Origin: Flammeovirgaceae bacterium
GTDB taxonomy: Bacteria; Bacteroidota; Bacteroidia; Cytophagales; Cyclobacteriaceae
Direction of reading: 5' to 3'
DNA: 13,474 nucleotides
Assembly: GCA_022616575.1 (NCBI GenBank)
Contig: JAKEEN010000046.1
Coordinates: 1 to 13,474, forward strand
The first letter of the stretch is position 1. The number at the start of each line of letters is the position of its first letter. The notes beneath the pieces were generated by a model. It saw only the letters and a list, made by a program, of their open reading frames with translations. It was not told the origin of the DNA and ran no database searches. This document shows, piece by piece, positions 1 through 6,080 of the stretch. The position numbers were made by a program, and so were the translations under genes.

Positions 1-266
1 CTCAACACTACAGCCCTAAATTGAAAGTACGGCATCCGGAAACAAAGGGACTCATAAAGGGTAAAGAGGCTCTGCGAAGCTGGTGGCAAGACGCCTTTGA
101 ACGCCTGCCTTCACTTCGATATGAACCGGTAAGACTTACACCCTGTGAAGACCGTGTATTTATGGAATACATACGGCATGTAGCAGGGGAGGAAGATTTA
201 GAAGTGGGAGAGATGCTGGAACTCAGAAATGGATTGATTGTTCAATCAATTGTTTTTCATCGATAA
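1..266 (+). CDS. NTF2-like / SnoaL-type protein, 5' end missing
   Basis: The reading frame is open from the window edge (first complete codon at base 3) to TAA at 264-266, so the true start lies upstream. The visible 87 residues begin QHYSPKLKVRHPET and continue with a G-K-E-A-L-R-S-W-W helix and antiparallel-strand-like stretches (RLTPCEDRVFMEYIRH, EVGEMLELRNGLIVQSIVFHR). This matches the C-terminal half of small NTF2-like/SnoaL-like domains: strand with conserved His and Pro, 'G+eaI..ww' helix, then a curled sheet with a basic end. Such proteins bind small ligands or are steroid-isomerase-like, and specificity cannot be read here. The stop codon overlaps the next ATG by one base (TAATG), suggesting coupled translation with the zinc-ribbon microprotein. 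A TTG at 21 is not a credible start because it would remove the first strand. Family call is by pattern recognition only. Confidence 0.6.
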   Translation, partial: QHYSPKLKVRHPETKGLIKGKEALRSWWQDAFERLPSLRYEPVRLTPCEDRVFMEYIRHVAGEEDLEVGEMLELRNGLIVQSIVFHR

Positions 267-421
267 TGAAAACGAAAGAATGTCCGTCATGCGCTATGGA
301 GATTAATGCAGACAGTAAAGTCTGCCCGATTTGCAATTATGAATTTCCTAAAACAAGTCCCGTACTGAAGTGGGTGGCTGTAGCACTTATTTTGCTTTTC
401 ATACTATTGCTTTTATTATAA
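266..421 (+). CDS. 51-residue zinc-ribbon plus single-TM microprotein
   Basis: ATG at 266-268 shares its A with the TAA of the preceding gene; the frame runs 51 codons to TAA at 419-421. The N-terminal half is a small zinc ribbon with two C-x2-C knuckles, C6-P-S-C9 and C20-P-I-C23, ending NYEFP, a common rubredoxin-like/zinc-ribbon pattern (CPxC...CPxCxYeF). Residues 34-51 form an uninterrupted hydrophobic helix of Leu, Ile, Val and Ala with no charged residue after K35, so the protein should be a tail-anchored membrane protein with the zinc knuckle on one side. The function is unknown; similar zinc-ribbon/TM microproteins are common in Bacteroidota. Intact cysteine pairs plus an exact junction overlap make it a convincing gene despite its size. 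Confidence 0.7.
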   Translation: MKTKECPSCAMEINADSKVCPICNYEFPKTSPVLKWVAVALILLFILLLLL

Positions 422-433
422 AAGAGTAAGTAT

Positions 434-496
434 AACCAATAACCAATAACCAATAACCAACAACTAACAACTAACAACTAACAACTAATAACGACC
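434..496 (+). repeat. Tandem heptamer array (9 x 7 bp) abutting a start codon
   Basis: Reading from 434, the sequence divides exactly into nine 7-bp units: AACCAAT three times, AACCAAC, AACTAAC three times, AACTAAT, then AACGACC, with ATG at 497 directly following. The units drift stepwise from AACCAAT to AACTAAC. The strand is almost free of G, so the mRNA leader should be unstructured. No inverted partner arm is present here, unlike the three other arrays in the window. No Shine-Dalgarno sequence is visible before the start. Confidence 0.8.
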
Positions 497-988
497 ATGA
501 AACGCTGGTTAATTCTCTTAGCAATTGCCAATGGTGTAGTCATTGGGGTTATGCAATCATTCAGCGATGAATTAAAACCCTATTCGATTATCGCCTTTGA
601 ATTTGCAGCAACACCTGAACGGGCCGGTGAAATGGTAAGCCTGTGGAGACAAAATGAGACAATTCAGGCTGTCTATTTTTTAATTGGTTTTGATTACCTG
701 TTTATGATTACATACAGCGCGTTTCTGTTCCTGTCATGCAATCAACTGGCGAAGTCATTTTCAAGTGGAGTAAGAAGTTTTTTTACGGTACTTTCTTTTC
801 ATCAACCTGCCGCTGCGCTACTGGATGCCTTAGAAAATGCAGCACTTTTTCAAATTCTAAGTGGTTCAATGGAAGAACTCTGGCCGATAATTGCCTATGG
901 ATGTGCCGTACCAAAATTTTTGTTTGCTTTAGTTGGTTTGTTAAGTGCAGCGGCAGGAGGAGTTTTTTTACTGATGCAAAAGAAATGA
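497..988 (+). CDS. Four-helix integral membrane protein of unknown function
   Basis: A 163-residue protein with ATG directly after the heptamer array. Hydrophobic segments lie at about residues 4-20, 57-80, 92-121 and 128-160, giving a probable four-helix inner-membrane protein. The stretch between helices 1 and 2 (about 22-55) is polar and includes FEFAATPERAGEMV. Helix 2 carries FDYLFMITYS and helix 3 carries LLDALENAALFQIL; an acidic D-x-x-E-N within a membrane helix stands out and may mark a family signature. No enzymatic motif or signal peptidase site is seen. Its last codons overlap the next gene (ATGA at 985-988), so the two are probably co-translated. I do not recognise a named family and assign no function. 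Confidence 0.75.
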   Translation: MKRWLILLAIANGVVIGVMQSFSDELKPYSIIAFEFAATPERAGEMVSLWRQNETIQAVYFLIGFDYLFMITYSAFLFLSCNQLAKSFSSGVRSFFTVLSFHQPAAALLDALENAALFQILSGSMEELWPIIAYGCAVPKFLFALVGLLSAAAGGVFLLMQKK

Positions 989-1242
989 AGACATGCCCTA
1001 CCAAAAAGAAAATGTATCTGTCTGAGGCTTTAGCAGAAGATGCATTGATTGAAGCACGTACAGCCTATGAATACCCTAAGGGTACCGGACCGATCGCAGT
1101 TTATCAATGTGATGAATGCGGCTATTACCATCTTACCTCGAAAGGGCCCATAAATGAGAAACTATCCAAATACATGGCTGATGGAAAATTAAATCTTCAA
1201 AAAGAAGCAAACCGTTGGCTTGATAAATTGAAGAAGCGATAA
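985..1242 (+). CDS. Small zinc-finger-like protein (C-x2-C-x3-H), 85 aa
   Basis: The start is set at ATG 985, which overlaps the upstream TGA as ATGA; a second in-frame ATG at 1012 is possible but loses the coupling. The frame is open much further upstream (to 736), but that part lies inside the membrane-protein gene in another frame and is not coding. The 85-residue product is highly charged. Its central motif is Y-Q-C42-D-E-C45-G-Y-Y-H49-L-T-S-K, a 'CxxCgxxHLTSk' pattern found in small bacterial zinc-finger-like proteins. It is preceded by an Ala/Glu-rich helix (EALAEDALIEARTAYEY) and followed by a Lys-rich amphipathic helix (KLNLQKEANRWLDKLKKR). Metal or nucleic-acid binding is plausible but unproven. 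It ends 4 bp before the MITE-like element. Confidence 0.65.
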   Translation: MKTCPTKKKMYLSEALAEDALIEARTAYEYPKGTGPIAVYQCDECGYYHLTSKGPINEKLSKYMADGKLNLQKEANRWLDKLKKR

Positions 1243-1246
1243 CGCT

Positions 1247-1389
1247 TAAGGGCATCTCTAAAAACTACTTCGTCATCGCGAGTGTACGAAGCGATCCCCT
1301 TTTAGCATGCCTAAAAAGAGGATTGCCGCAGACTTCCTGCCGACAGGCAGGCAATGACGTAACTTTTTTAATTTTTAGAGATGCCCTTA
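1247..1389. mobile_element. 143-bp MITE-like element with 18-bp perfect terminal inverted repeats
   Basis: The ends TAAGGGCATCTCTAAAAA (1247-1264) and its exact reverse complement (1372-1389) form an 18-bp perfect inverted repeat. The outermost TA on each side could be a TA target duplication, but because the repeat is palindromic there this is ambiguous. The inside continues the fold: CGTCATCGC (1271-1279) nearly pairs with GCAATGACG (1351-1359); GCGATCC at 1291 onward pairs with the GGATTGC around 1319-1326, closing a hairpin over a GCATGC centre; CCTGCC-GACA-GGCAGG (1336-1351) is a perfect hairpin. The CGTCATcGCGAG...CGAAGCGATCC text resembles a dispersed repeat seen in many bacterial genomes. 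There is no room for a transposase, so movement would need one in trans. It lies between convergent genes and could act as a two-way terminator. Confidence 0.75.
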
Positions 1390-1395
1390 CGCGTA

Positions 1396-2001
1396 TTACT
1401 TAAAAGCAGGAAGTGAGAGTTTAAACTTCACAGCCAATACCCGAATCAGAATAATAACTCCGGCACCTAATAAGAGATTAACATCACGATCAAGCGTGGT
1501 GAAGTGGTCGAGTAATAAGTAACAAGTTGCACCAATAAGGCATGCCGTTGCGTAAATCTCTTTTCTGAATAATACGGGCATTTCGTTTATCAATGTATCG
1601 CGGATCACACCGCCCATAACAGCTGTGAACATACCCATGATGGCAGCGATCTCCGGGCGTACACCCAGACTCAATGCTTTTTCAGCACCCAGAATTGTGA
1701 AGAATGAAATACCCAGGGTATCAAAAATCACAAACATCCGCGGAAGCCTGAGTAAGTATTTATGAAAAAAGAAAGCAGCAACTACGCCTAAAAGTATGGC
1801 ATACAAAAAATGAATGTCCCCAATCCACACCAGTGGATAACTGCCCAAAAGAATATCCCTTAAGCTTCCTCCCCCAATGGCTGTAATGAAGCCCATAAAG
1901 CCTGCACCAAACCAGTCTTGTCCTTTGTCTTGCACGGCCATGGCCCCGGAAATGGCAAAGAAGAAAGTACCGAAGAGTTCAAATACATATTGAACATTCA
2001 T
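1396..2001 (-). CDS. TRIC / UPF0126 family cation-channel-like membrane protein (YicG type)
   Basis: A 201-residue, almost wholly hydrophobic protein with the internal duplication typical of the bacterial TRIC/UPF0126 family. The first half has the AIGGGSLRDILLG motif (Gly43-45, R48, D49) followed by YPLVW; the second half has the matching AVMGGVIRDTLINEMP (Gly130-131, R134, D135). Each half is a three-helix bundle, plus a seventh helix at about 176-190. The length agrees with the family's ~200-210 residues. Characterised prokaryotic members form homotrimeric monovalent-cation channels with a pore per subunit; substrate here is inferred from the family. The start ATG overlaps the stop of the upstream glycosyltransferase (ATGA at 2001-1998), so it is the distal gene of a two-gene unit. 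It ends 7 bp from the MITE-like element. Confidence 0.9.
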   Translation of the reverse strand: MNVQYVFELFGTFFFAISGAMAVQDKGQDWFGAGFMGFITAIGGGSLRDILLGSYPLVWIGDIHFLYAILLGVVAAFFFHKYLLRLPRMFVIFDTLGISFFTILGAEKALSLGVRPEIAAIMGMFTAVMGGVIRDTLINEMPVLFRKEIYATACLIGATCYLLLDHFTTLDRDVNLLLGAGVIILIRVLAVKFKLSLPAFK

Positions 2002-2747
2002 GAGTTGGCCGGTATATATTTCTTAAACCAGCTTTGAATGGTCATTTGCAGCACTCCGAAGAAGGCTTCTTTAAAAATTCCGGCCGACATTTTAGACTGT
2101 CCGCGCGTGCGGTCTGTAAAAATGATAGGCACCTCTTTTAATTTAAAGCCGTATTTCCATGCTAAAAATTTCATTTCGATCTGAAATGCGTAGCCGATGA
2201 ATTTTATTTGATCGAGTGGAATAGTAGCCAGGGTTTTATGGGTATAGCAGACGAAGCCCGCTGTTGTATCCTTGATGGGCATCCCTGTGATGATGCGTAC
2301 ATACCGACTCGCAAAATAGGATAACAGAACACGACCCATAGGCCAGTTCACCACATTGACACCGGTTGCATAACGTGAGCCAATGGCCATATCATAACCC
2401 TCTTTCACACAGGCCTGGTGCAGACTTGCTAAATCTTTTGGATCGTGCGAAAAATCAGCATCCATTTCGAGGATGTATTGATATTCATTTTTCAGCGCGT
2501 ATCGAAAACCTGCAATGTATGCCGTGCCCAACCCTAATTTCCCTTCACGCTGCATCAGGTGAAGACGTTTTTCTATACCATTAAAATTTTGTTGGAGCGA
2601 TTTAACTATGTCGGCCGTACCATCAGGTGAGCCATCATCAACAATAAGGATATGGAAATTGTGAGGTTGAGAGAATACAGCTTCAATAATAGCTTGTATG
2701 TTCTCCCGCTCGTTATAGGTTGGAATGATAACGATGGAATCGCGCAC
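1998..2747 (-). CDS. GT2 polyprenol-phosphate mannose/glucose synthase-like (DPM1/Ppm1 type)
   Basis: A 249-residue GT-A glycosyltransferase that should transfer a hexose from a nucleotide sugar (GDP-mannose in DPM1) to polyprenyl phosphate on the cytoplasmic face of the membrane. Motifs in order: SIVIIPTYNERENI (4-17), nucleotide-binding VDDGSPDGT (36-44), GKLGLGTAYIAGF (69-81), the metal-binding D-A-D in EMDADFSHDP (94-103), GSRY (123-126), DTTAGF (160-165), GYAFQIEM (185-192), and the DRTRGQSKMS loop (212-221) characteristic of DPM1-type enzymes. It lacks the C-terminal GtrA membrane domain of some homologues. The start is GTG at 2747; the frame is closed by TAA five codons upstream and holds no ATG before SIVIIPTYNE, so this start is nearly forced. 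Donor sugar cannot be read from sequence. Confidence 0.88.
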   Translation of the reverse strand: MRDSIVIIPTYNERENIQAIIEAVFSQPHNFHILIVDDGSPDGTADIVKSLQQNFNGIEKRLHLMQREGKLGLGTAYIAGFRYALKNEYQYILEMDADFSHDPKDLASLHQACVKEGYDMAIGSRYATGVNVVNWPMGRVLLSYFASRYVRIITGMPIKDTTAGFVCYTHKTLATIPLDQIKFIGYAFQIEMKFLAWKYGFKLKEVPIIFTDRTRGQSKMSAGIFKEAFFGVLQMTIQSWFKKYIPANS

Positions 2748-2772
2748 GTTGCCCTTTGGTTAAACTGTAAAG

Positions 2773-2891
2773 TTAATAGTTATCCGTTAATAGTTAATCG
2801 TGAGCATGGGTGAGGGTTAGTGTGTGACGCTGACTCACACCCAAGACCCACATTCCCGATTAACGGTTAACTATTAACGGATAACGGATAA
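2773..2891. repeat. Inverted pair of heptamer arrays between EF-G2-like and GT2 genes
   Basis: The right arm (2857-2891) divides into CGATTAA, CGGTTAA, CTATTAA, CGGATAA, CGGATAA. The left arm (2773-2800) divides into TTAATAG, TTATCCG, TTAATAG, TTAATCG. A 19-bp block is perfectly inverted: 2779-2797 (GTTATCCGTTAATAGTTAA) against 2867-2885. The loop of about 56 bp is itself largely on the 7-bp grid and contains GTGTG and CACAC, which could extend the fold. Read in the minus-strand sense, the arm nearer the GT2 start is A/C-rich. The hairpin could terminate or attenuate transcription between the genes; there is no clear U-tract. Confidence 0.8.
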
Positions 2892-2896
2892 CTTAA

Positions 2897-5026
2897 CTAA
2901 ACCTCCGCGGGTTCGTGCTGCGCTTTGGCTAATTTTTGTTGCAATTCAAACGGTACAGGAGCAAACTCAGCAAAACGTTGTGAGAAATTGGCCCGACCTT
3001 GCGATAAAGATCTTAAAGTGGTTGAATACTTATCAAGCTCCGCCAGGGGTGTTCGTGCTTTAATTACCTGGTAATTGCCTTTTGCATCAATTCCCATAAT
3101 CATAGACCTACGCGTTTGTAAATCACCCATTACGTCTCCCATAATTTCTTCCGGCACCAATATTTCCAGATCATAAACAGGTTCAAGAAGCTGTGGCTCG
3201 GCTTTCATGAATGCCTCTTTAAAAGCCATCATACCCGCGATTTTAAATGAGATGTCATTGGAATCAACCGCATGCATTTTACCATCATATATCAGTACGC
3301 GTACATCTCTCACGTAACTTCCTGTAATCGGCCCCTCTTCCATTTTTTCCATCACACCTTTTAGAATCGAAGGAATAAATCGCGCATCAATCACACCGCC
3401 AACAATACAATTATAAAAAACCAGTTTGCCTCCCCACTCAAGATCAATAATTTCTTTGCCCCGCACATTAAACTCTTTAGAAGGCTCTGGCATTCCTTCA
3501 TAATATGGTTCAATTCGCATGTGCACTTCACCGAACTGCCCGGCACCACCGGATTGTTTTTTATGCCGATAAGAGGCATCCATGGGTTTGCGAATTGTTT
3601 CCCGGTAAGAAATCCGCGGGCTTTCAAAGTTCACATGCAACTTGTAAGCGGTTTCCAAAAACCATTTGCAGATAGCCAGGTGCATTTCACCCTGACCAGA
3701 GATTAGGAGTTGTTTAAGCTCGCGGGAATACTCGACAAGTATGGTCGGATCTTCCTGATGTATTTTATGCAATACTTCACCAATCTTTTCATCATCATTT
3801 TTACTCAGGGCAATCACAGCCGTGCGGATGCGAGGTTCCGGGTATTCAATAGGTTGAATGGTAACATCAAAACCTTTAGCGTGTAAAGTCTGATTGGTGT
3901 ACGTGTCTTTTAGTTTTAATGTGGCACCAATGTCACCGGCCACTAATTTTTCTACGGGTGTCCGGTTCTTACCATCCATAATAAAGAGTTGGTGGAATCG
4001 CTCCACACTATCTGTTTGACTGTTGATCAACTCCGAAGCAGTGGTTACTTCTCCGGAAATTACCTTGAAGTATGAAAGCTTGCCAAGATTAGGTTCAAGA
4101 TGAGTTTTGAAAATAAAGAGCACAGCTTGCTTGGCAGGATCGTATGAGATTTCTTTTCCATCGGTGGTAACTTCTGGTTTTGCTTCACGCGGAGATGGAG
4201 CCACATTATCAATAAAGCCCATCATGCGGCCGCTGCCCATATTCTTTTTGGCAGACATCACAAACACAGGAAATACATCATGATGGATCATACCCTGTTT
4301 TAAGCCTTCGCGCATTTCATCTTCATCGAGTGTTCCTTTCTCAAAATATTTTTCCATCAGCTTCTCATCATTCTCTGCCGCTTTTTCCACCAATTCATTG
4401 TGAAGCTTATTGGCCTTTTCTTTTTCAGAATCAGGGATTGGTAGTTTCTCAGGTTTACCGCCATCGGCAGGAAATTTATACATCACCATTTTGAGTAAAT
4501 CGATGATGCAGTTAAAACCCTCACCTTGCTGAACGGGGTATTGCATCTGCGTAACAGGGGCTCCAAATCGGTCTCTAAGTGAAGCTAGCGCAGAATCAAA
4601 ATCAGATTTTGGATGATCCACCTGGTTGATGGCAAAAATGATTGGTTTCTGAAAACGATCGACATAATTCCAAATCAGTTCGGTCCCTACTTCCACACCA
4701 TGTTGCGCATTGATGACAAGTACACACGTATCAGCCACGCGGATCGATGAAATCATTTCTCCGGCAAAGTCATCAAAACCAGGCGTATCAATGATGTTGA
4801 TTTTATAGTCTTTCCACTCGGTGTGGAGGCAGGTAGCGAACACGGAGTTGCCGCGTTCCTGCTCTATTTCGTGGTAATCAGATACCGTATTTTTTCCTTC
4901 GATGGTACCTCTTCGATGAGTGATACCGGCTTCAAATATCATGTCTTCGGCAAGGAGCGTCTTGCCGCTTTTCGGAGCCCCCAACAAAACAATGTTTTTC
5001 AGGTGTTTTTCATCATAGACTTTCAT
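2897..5026 (-). CDS. EF-G2-like translation elongation factor G paralogue with substituted GTPase residues
   Basis: A 709-residue EF-G-family protein. The start is placed at ATG 5026 (MKVYDEKHLKNIVLLG); the 21 codons in frame above it are unlike the family. Domains in order: G domain with P-loop GAPKSGKT (16-23), switch I DYHEIEQERGNSV (50-62), G3 DTPGF (80-84), NQVD (134-137) and an SAKK G5; domain II; domain III; domain IV beginning YRETIRKPMDASYRHKKQSGGAGQFGEV; domain V with PIYDLEI-like EPVYDLEILVPEE and the GDLQTRRSMIMG segment. Canonical EF-G has DTPGH, whose His (E. coli His92) activates water for GTP hydrolysis; here it is Phe84. Switch I GIT is GNS, and NKxD is NQVD. This pattern fits the Bacteroidota EF-G2 group, whose Bacteroides member is reported to lack GTPase activity and to support translation in starvation. 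Identity as EF-G2 is from memory of that family. Confidence 0.85.
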   Translation of the reverse strand: MKVYDEKHLKNIVLLGAPKSGKTLLAEDMIFEAGITHRRGTIEGKNTVSDYHEIEQERGNSVFATCLHTEWKDYKINIIDTPGFDDFAGEMISSIRVADTCVLVINAQHGVEVGTELIWNYVDRFQKPIIFAINQVDHPKSDFDSALASLRDRFGAPVTQMQYPVQQGEGFNCIIDLLKMVMYKFPADGGKPEKLPIPDSEKEKANKLHNELVEKAAENDEKLMEKYFEKGTLDEDEMREGLKQGMIHHDVFPVFVMSAKKNMGSGRMMGFIDNVAPSPREAKPEVTTDGKEISYDPAKQAVLFIFKTHLEPNLGKLSYFKVISGEVTTASELINSQTDSVERFHQLFIMDGKNRTPVEKLVAGDIGATLKLKDTYTNQTLHAKGFDVTIQPIEYPEPRIRTAVIALSKNDDEKIGEVLHKIHQEDPTILVEYSRELKQLLISGQGEMHLAICKWFLETAYKLHVNFESPRISYRETIRKPMDASYRHKKQSGGAGQFGEVHMRIEPYYEGMPEPSKEFNVRGKEIIDLEWGGKLVFYNCIVGGVIDARFIPSILKGVMEKMEEGPITGSYVRDVRVLIYDGKMHAVDSNDISFKIAGMMAFKEAFMKAEPQLLEPVYDLEILVPEEIMGDVMGDLQTRRSMIMGIDAKGNYQVIKARTPLAELDKYSTTLRSLSQGRANFSQRFAEFAPVPFELQQKLAKAQHEPAEV

Positions 5027-5210
5027 AGCATAAGGTTTTAGGTGTATAGTGCACTCGCACAGGCTGATACTGAAGCTTAGAAAGCACATCTGATGAGCAT
5101 TTCATAGGCGAGCGGTTAATAATAAAATCGTGGAAGAAAAGAGAAATGAATATAAATTAAATTAGTTAAAATAAAAAGCAGAAAGTCCATAGGGAAAATT
5201 CAATTCTGAC

Positions 5211-5218
5211 TAACTTTA
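5211..5218 (+). promoter_or_regulatory. Possible Bacteroidota -7 box before the secreted Met-rich protein
   Basis: TAACTTTA differs from the Bacteroidota -7 consensus TAnnTTTG only in the last base and sits 29 bp before the ATG at 5248. No convincing TTG -33 box is seen at the expected distance. The 221-bp stretch between the divergent starts at 5026 and 5248 is otherwise AT-rich and featureless; I find no clear box for the EF-G2-like gene on the minus strand. Confidence 0.25.
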
Positions 5219-5247
5219 GTAATCACTAACCAGTAATATTTTAAGCT

Positions 5248-6072
5248 ATGAAATCCTTGCTAACTCTTTGTTGCTTGTTGTTAACAGCAGCTTGTGTTGC
5301 TCAAAATTTCGAAGGTGTCATAAAATGGTCTGTAACGAATGAAATTACAGACCCTGCTATGAAGGCCAAGATGGAGGAGGGTCAAAAAATGACGCATGAC
5401 CCTGCTAATCAAGCCAAAATGAAAGAAATGAAGGAGAAAATGAATGACCCACAGTTTAAGGCCATGATGGAGTCGAACCCTCAAATGAAGGCACAAATGG
5501 AAAGCATGATGAAAATGTCGGAAGGAGGTGGAATGAATTCAATGATGCCTACAGGATTCACGGTAAAAATAAAGAACGGAAATACGCTAACAAGTATGGA
5601 AGGAGGGATGATGGCTAATAATGAGACGCTATATAAAAAGGATAAGAATCAAACCTATTTTCTTAATAAAGGAAATAAGACCTACACGGTGTTGAACCAA
5701 GGCAATCAGGCATCAGGTCATATGCAGGGCGAAGTTAAAATTACAAAGACAGCCGAGACACAAAAAATATTGAATTACAATTGCTCAAAAACGATTGTTA
5801 CCATTACCGATAAAGGAAAATCCATCGATCAGATTTTTTGGACTACCACTGAGATCAAGGACCTAGATTTAAAAAGCCTGGCAAAACAACGTATGGGTGC
5901 AGGCCAATCTATGTTCTATGAAAATATTGAGGGAATACCCTTGAAAATTGAAATGACTATGCCTCAGGCAAAAATGATAATGGTAGTCACTGAAATAAAA
6001 AAGGAAGCAGTATCAACTGCAACCTTTGAAATACCTTCTGATTTTACCGAATCAAAATTACCGGGTCAATAG
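5248..6072 (+). CDS. Exported DUF4412-like protein with Met-rich 16-residue repeats
   Basis: A 274-residue protein starting with a Sec signal peptide (MKSLLTLCCLLLTAACVAQ); cleavage after Ala18 leaving Gln19 or Asn20 is typical of Bacteroidota. C16 follows L-T-A-A, a poor lipobox, so it is more likely periplasmic or secreted than a lipoprotein. FEGVIKWSVTNEI opens a beta-rich domain that resumes after residue 102 (TGFTVKIKNGNTLTSMEGG, YTVLNQGN, YNCSKTIVTI, IFWTTTEIKDLDLKSL, IPLKIEM, FEIPSDF), a layout like DUF4412 proteins. Inserted between strands is a helical segment (34-100) holding 16 methionines, built on three 16-residue units each starting x-D-P (D35, D51, D67). The function is unknown; oxidant trapping, metal binding or helix packing are possible. 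It converges with the arginine decarboxylase gene, with only 8 bp between stop codons and no separate terminator. Confidence 0.7.
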   Translation: MKSLLTLCCLLLTAACVAQNFEGVIKWSVTNEITDPAMKAKMEEGQKMTHDPANQAKMKEMKEKMNDPQFKAMMESNPQMKAQMESMMKMSEGGGMNSMMPTGFTVKIKNGNTLTSMEGGMMANNETLYKKDKNQTYFLNKGNKTYTVLNQGNQASGHMQGEVKITKTAETQKILNYNCSKTIVTITDKGKSIDQIFWTTTEIKDLDLKSLAKQRMGAGQSMFYENIEGIPLKIEMTMPQAKMIMVVTEIKKEAVSTATFEIPSDFTESKLPGQ

Positions 6073-6080
6073 GTAGTGAA

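Noticed and set aside
434..496. CRISPR array or minisatellite-type coding repeat
   Set aside because: Units are 7 bp without spacers and lie in a non-coding leader; no cas genes occur in the window.
736..984. Upstream 83-codon extension of the small zinc-finger ORF
   Set aside because: It overlaps the membrane-protein gene in another frame, has non-native composition, and the ATGA junction at 985 gives a far better start.
1396..1460. Transposase belonging to the MITE-like element
   Set aside because: The adjacent gene is a complete TRIC-family membrane protein and the element itself has no ORF of useful length.
2897..5026. Ribosomal-protection tetracycline resistance protein (TetM/TetQ type)
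   Set aside because: Domain order resembles it, but the substituted G motifs (DTPGF, NQVD) and lack of TetQ-like N-terminus fit the EF-G2 group; no resistance context is present.
5027..5089. 21-codon N-terminal extension of the EF-G2-like gene
   Set aside because: The extension does not resemble EF-G N-termini, while MKVYDEKHLKNIVLLG starts just before the P-loop as in the family.
6073..6080. Terminator between the convergent secreted-protein and speA genes
   Set aside because: Only 8 bp separate the stops and no stem with a T-run was found there.
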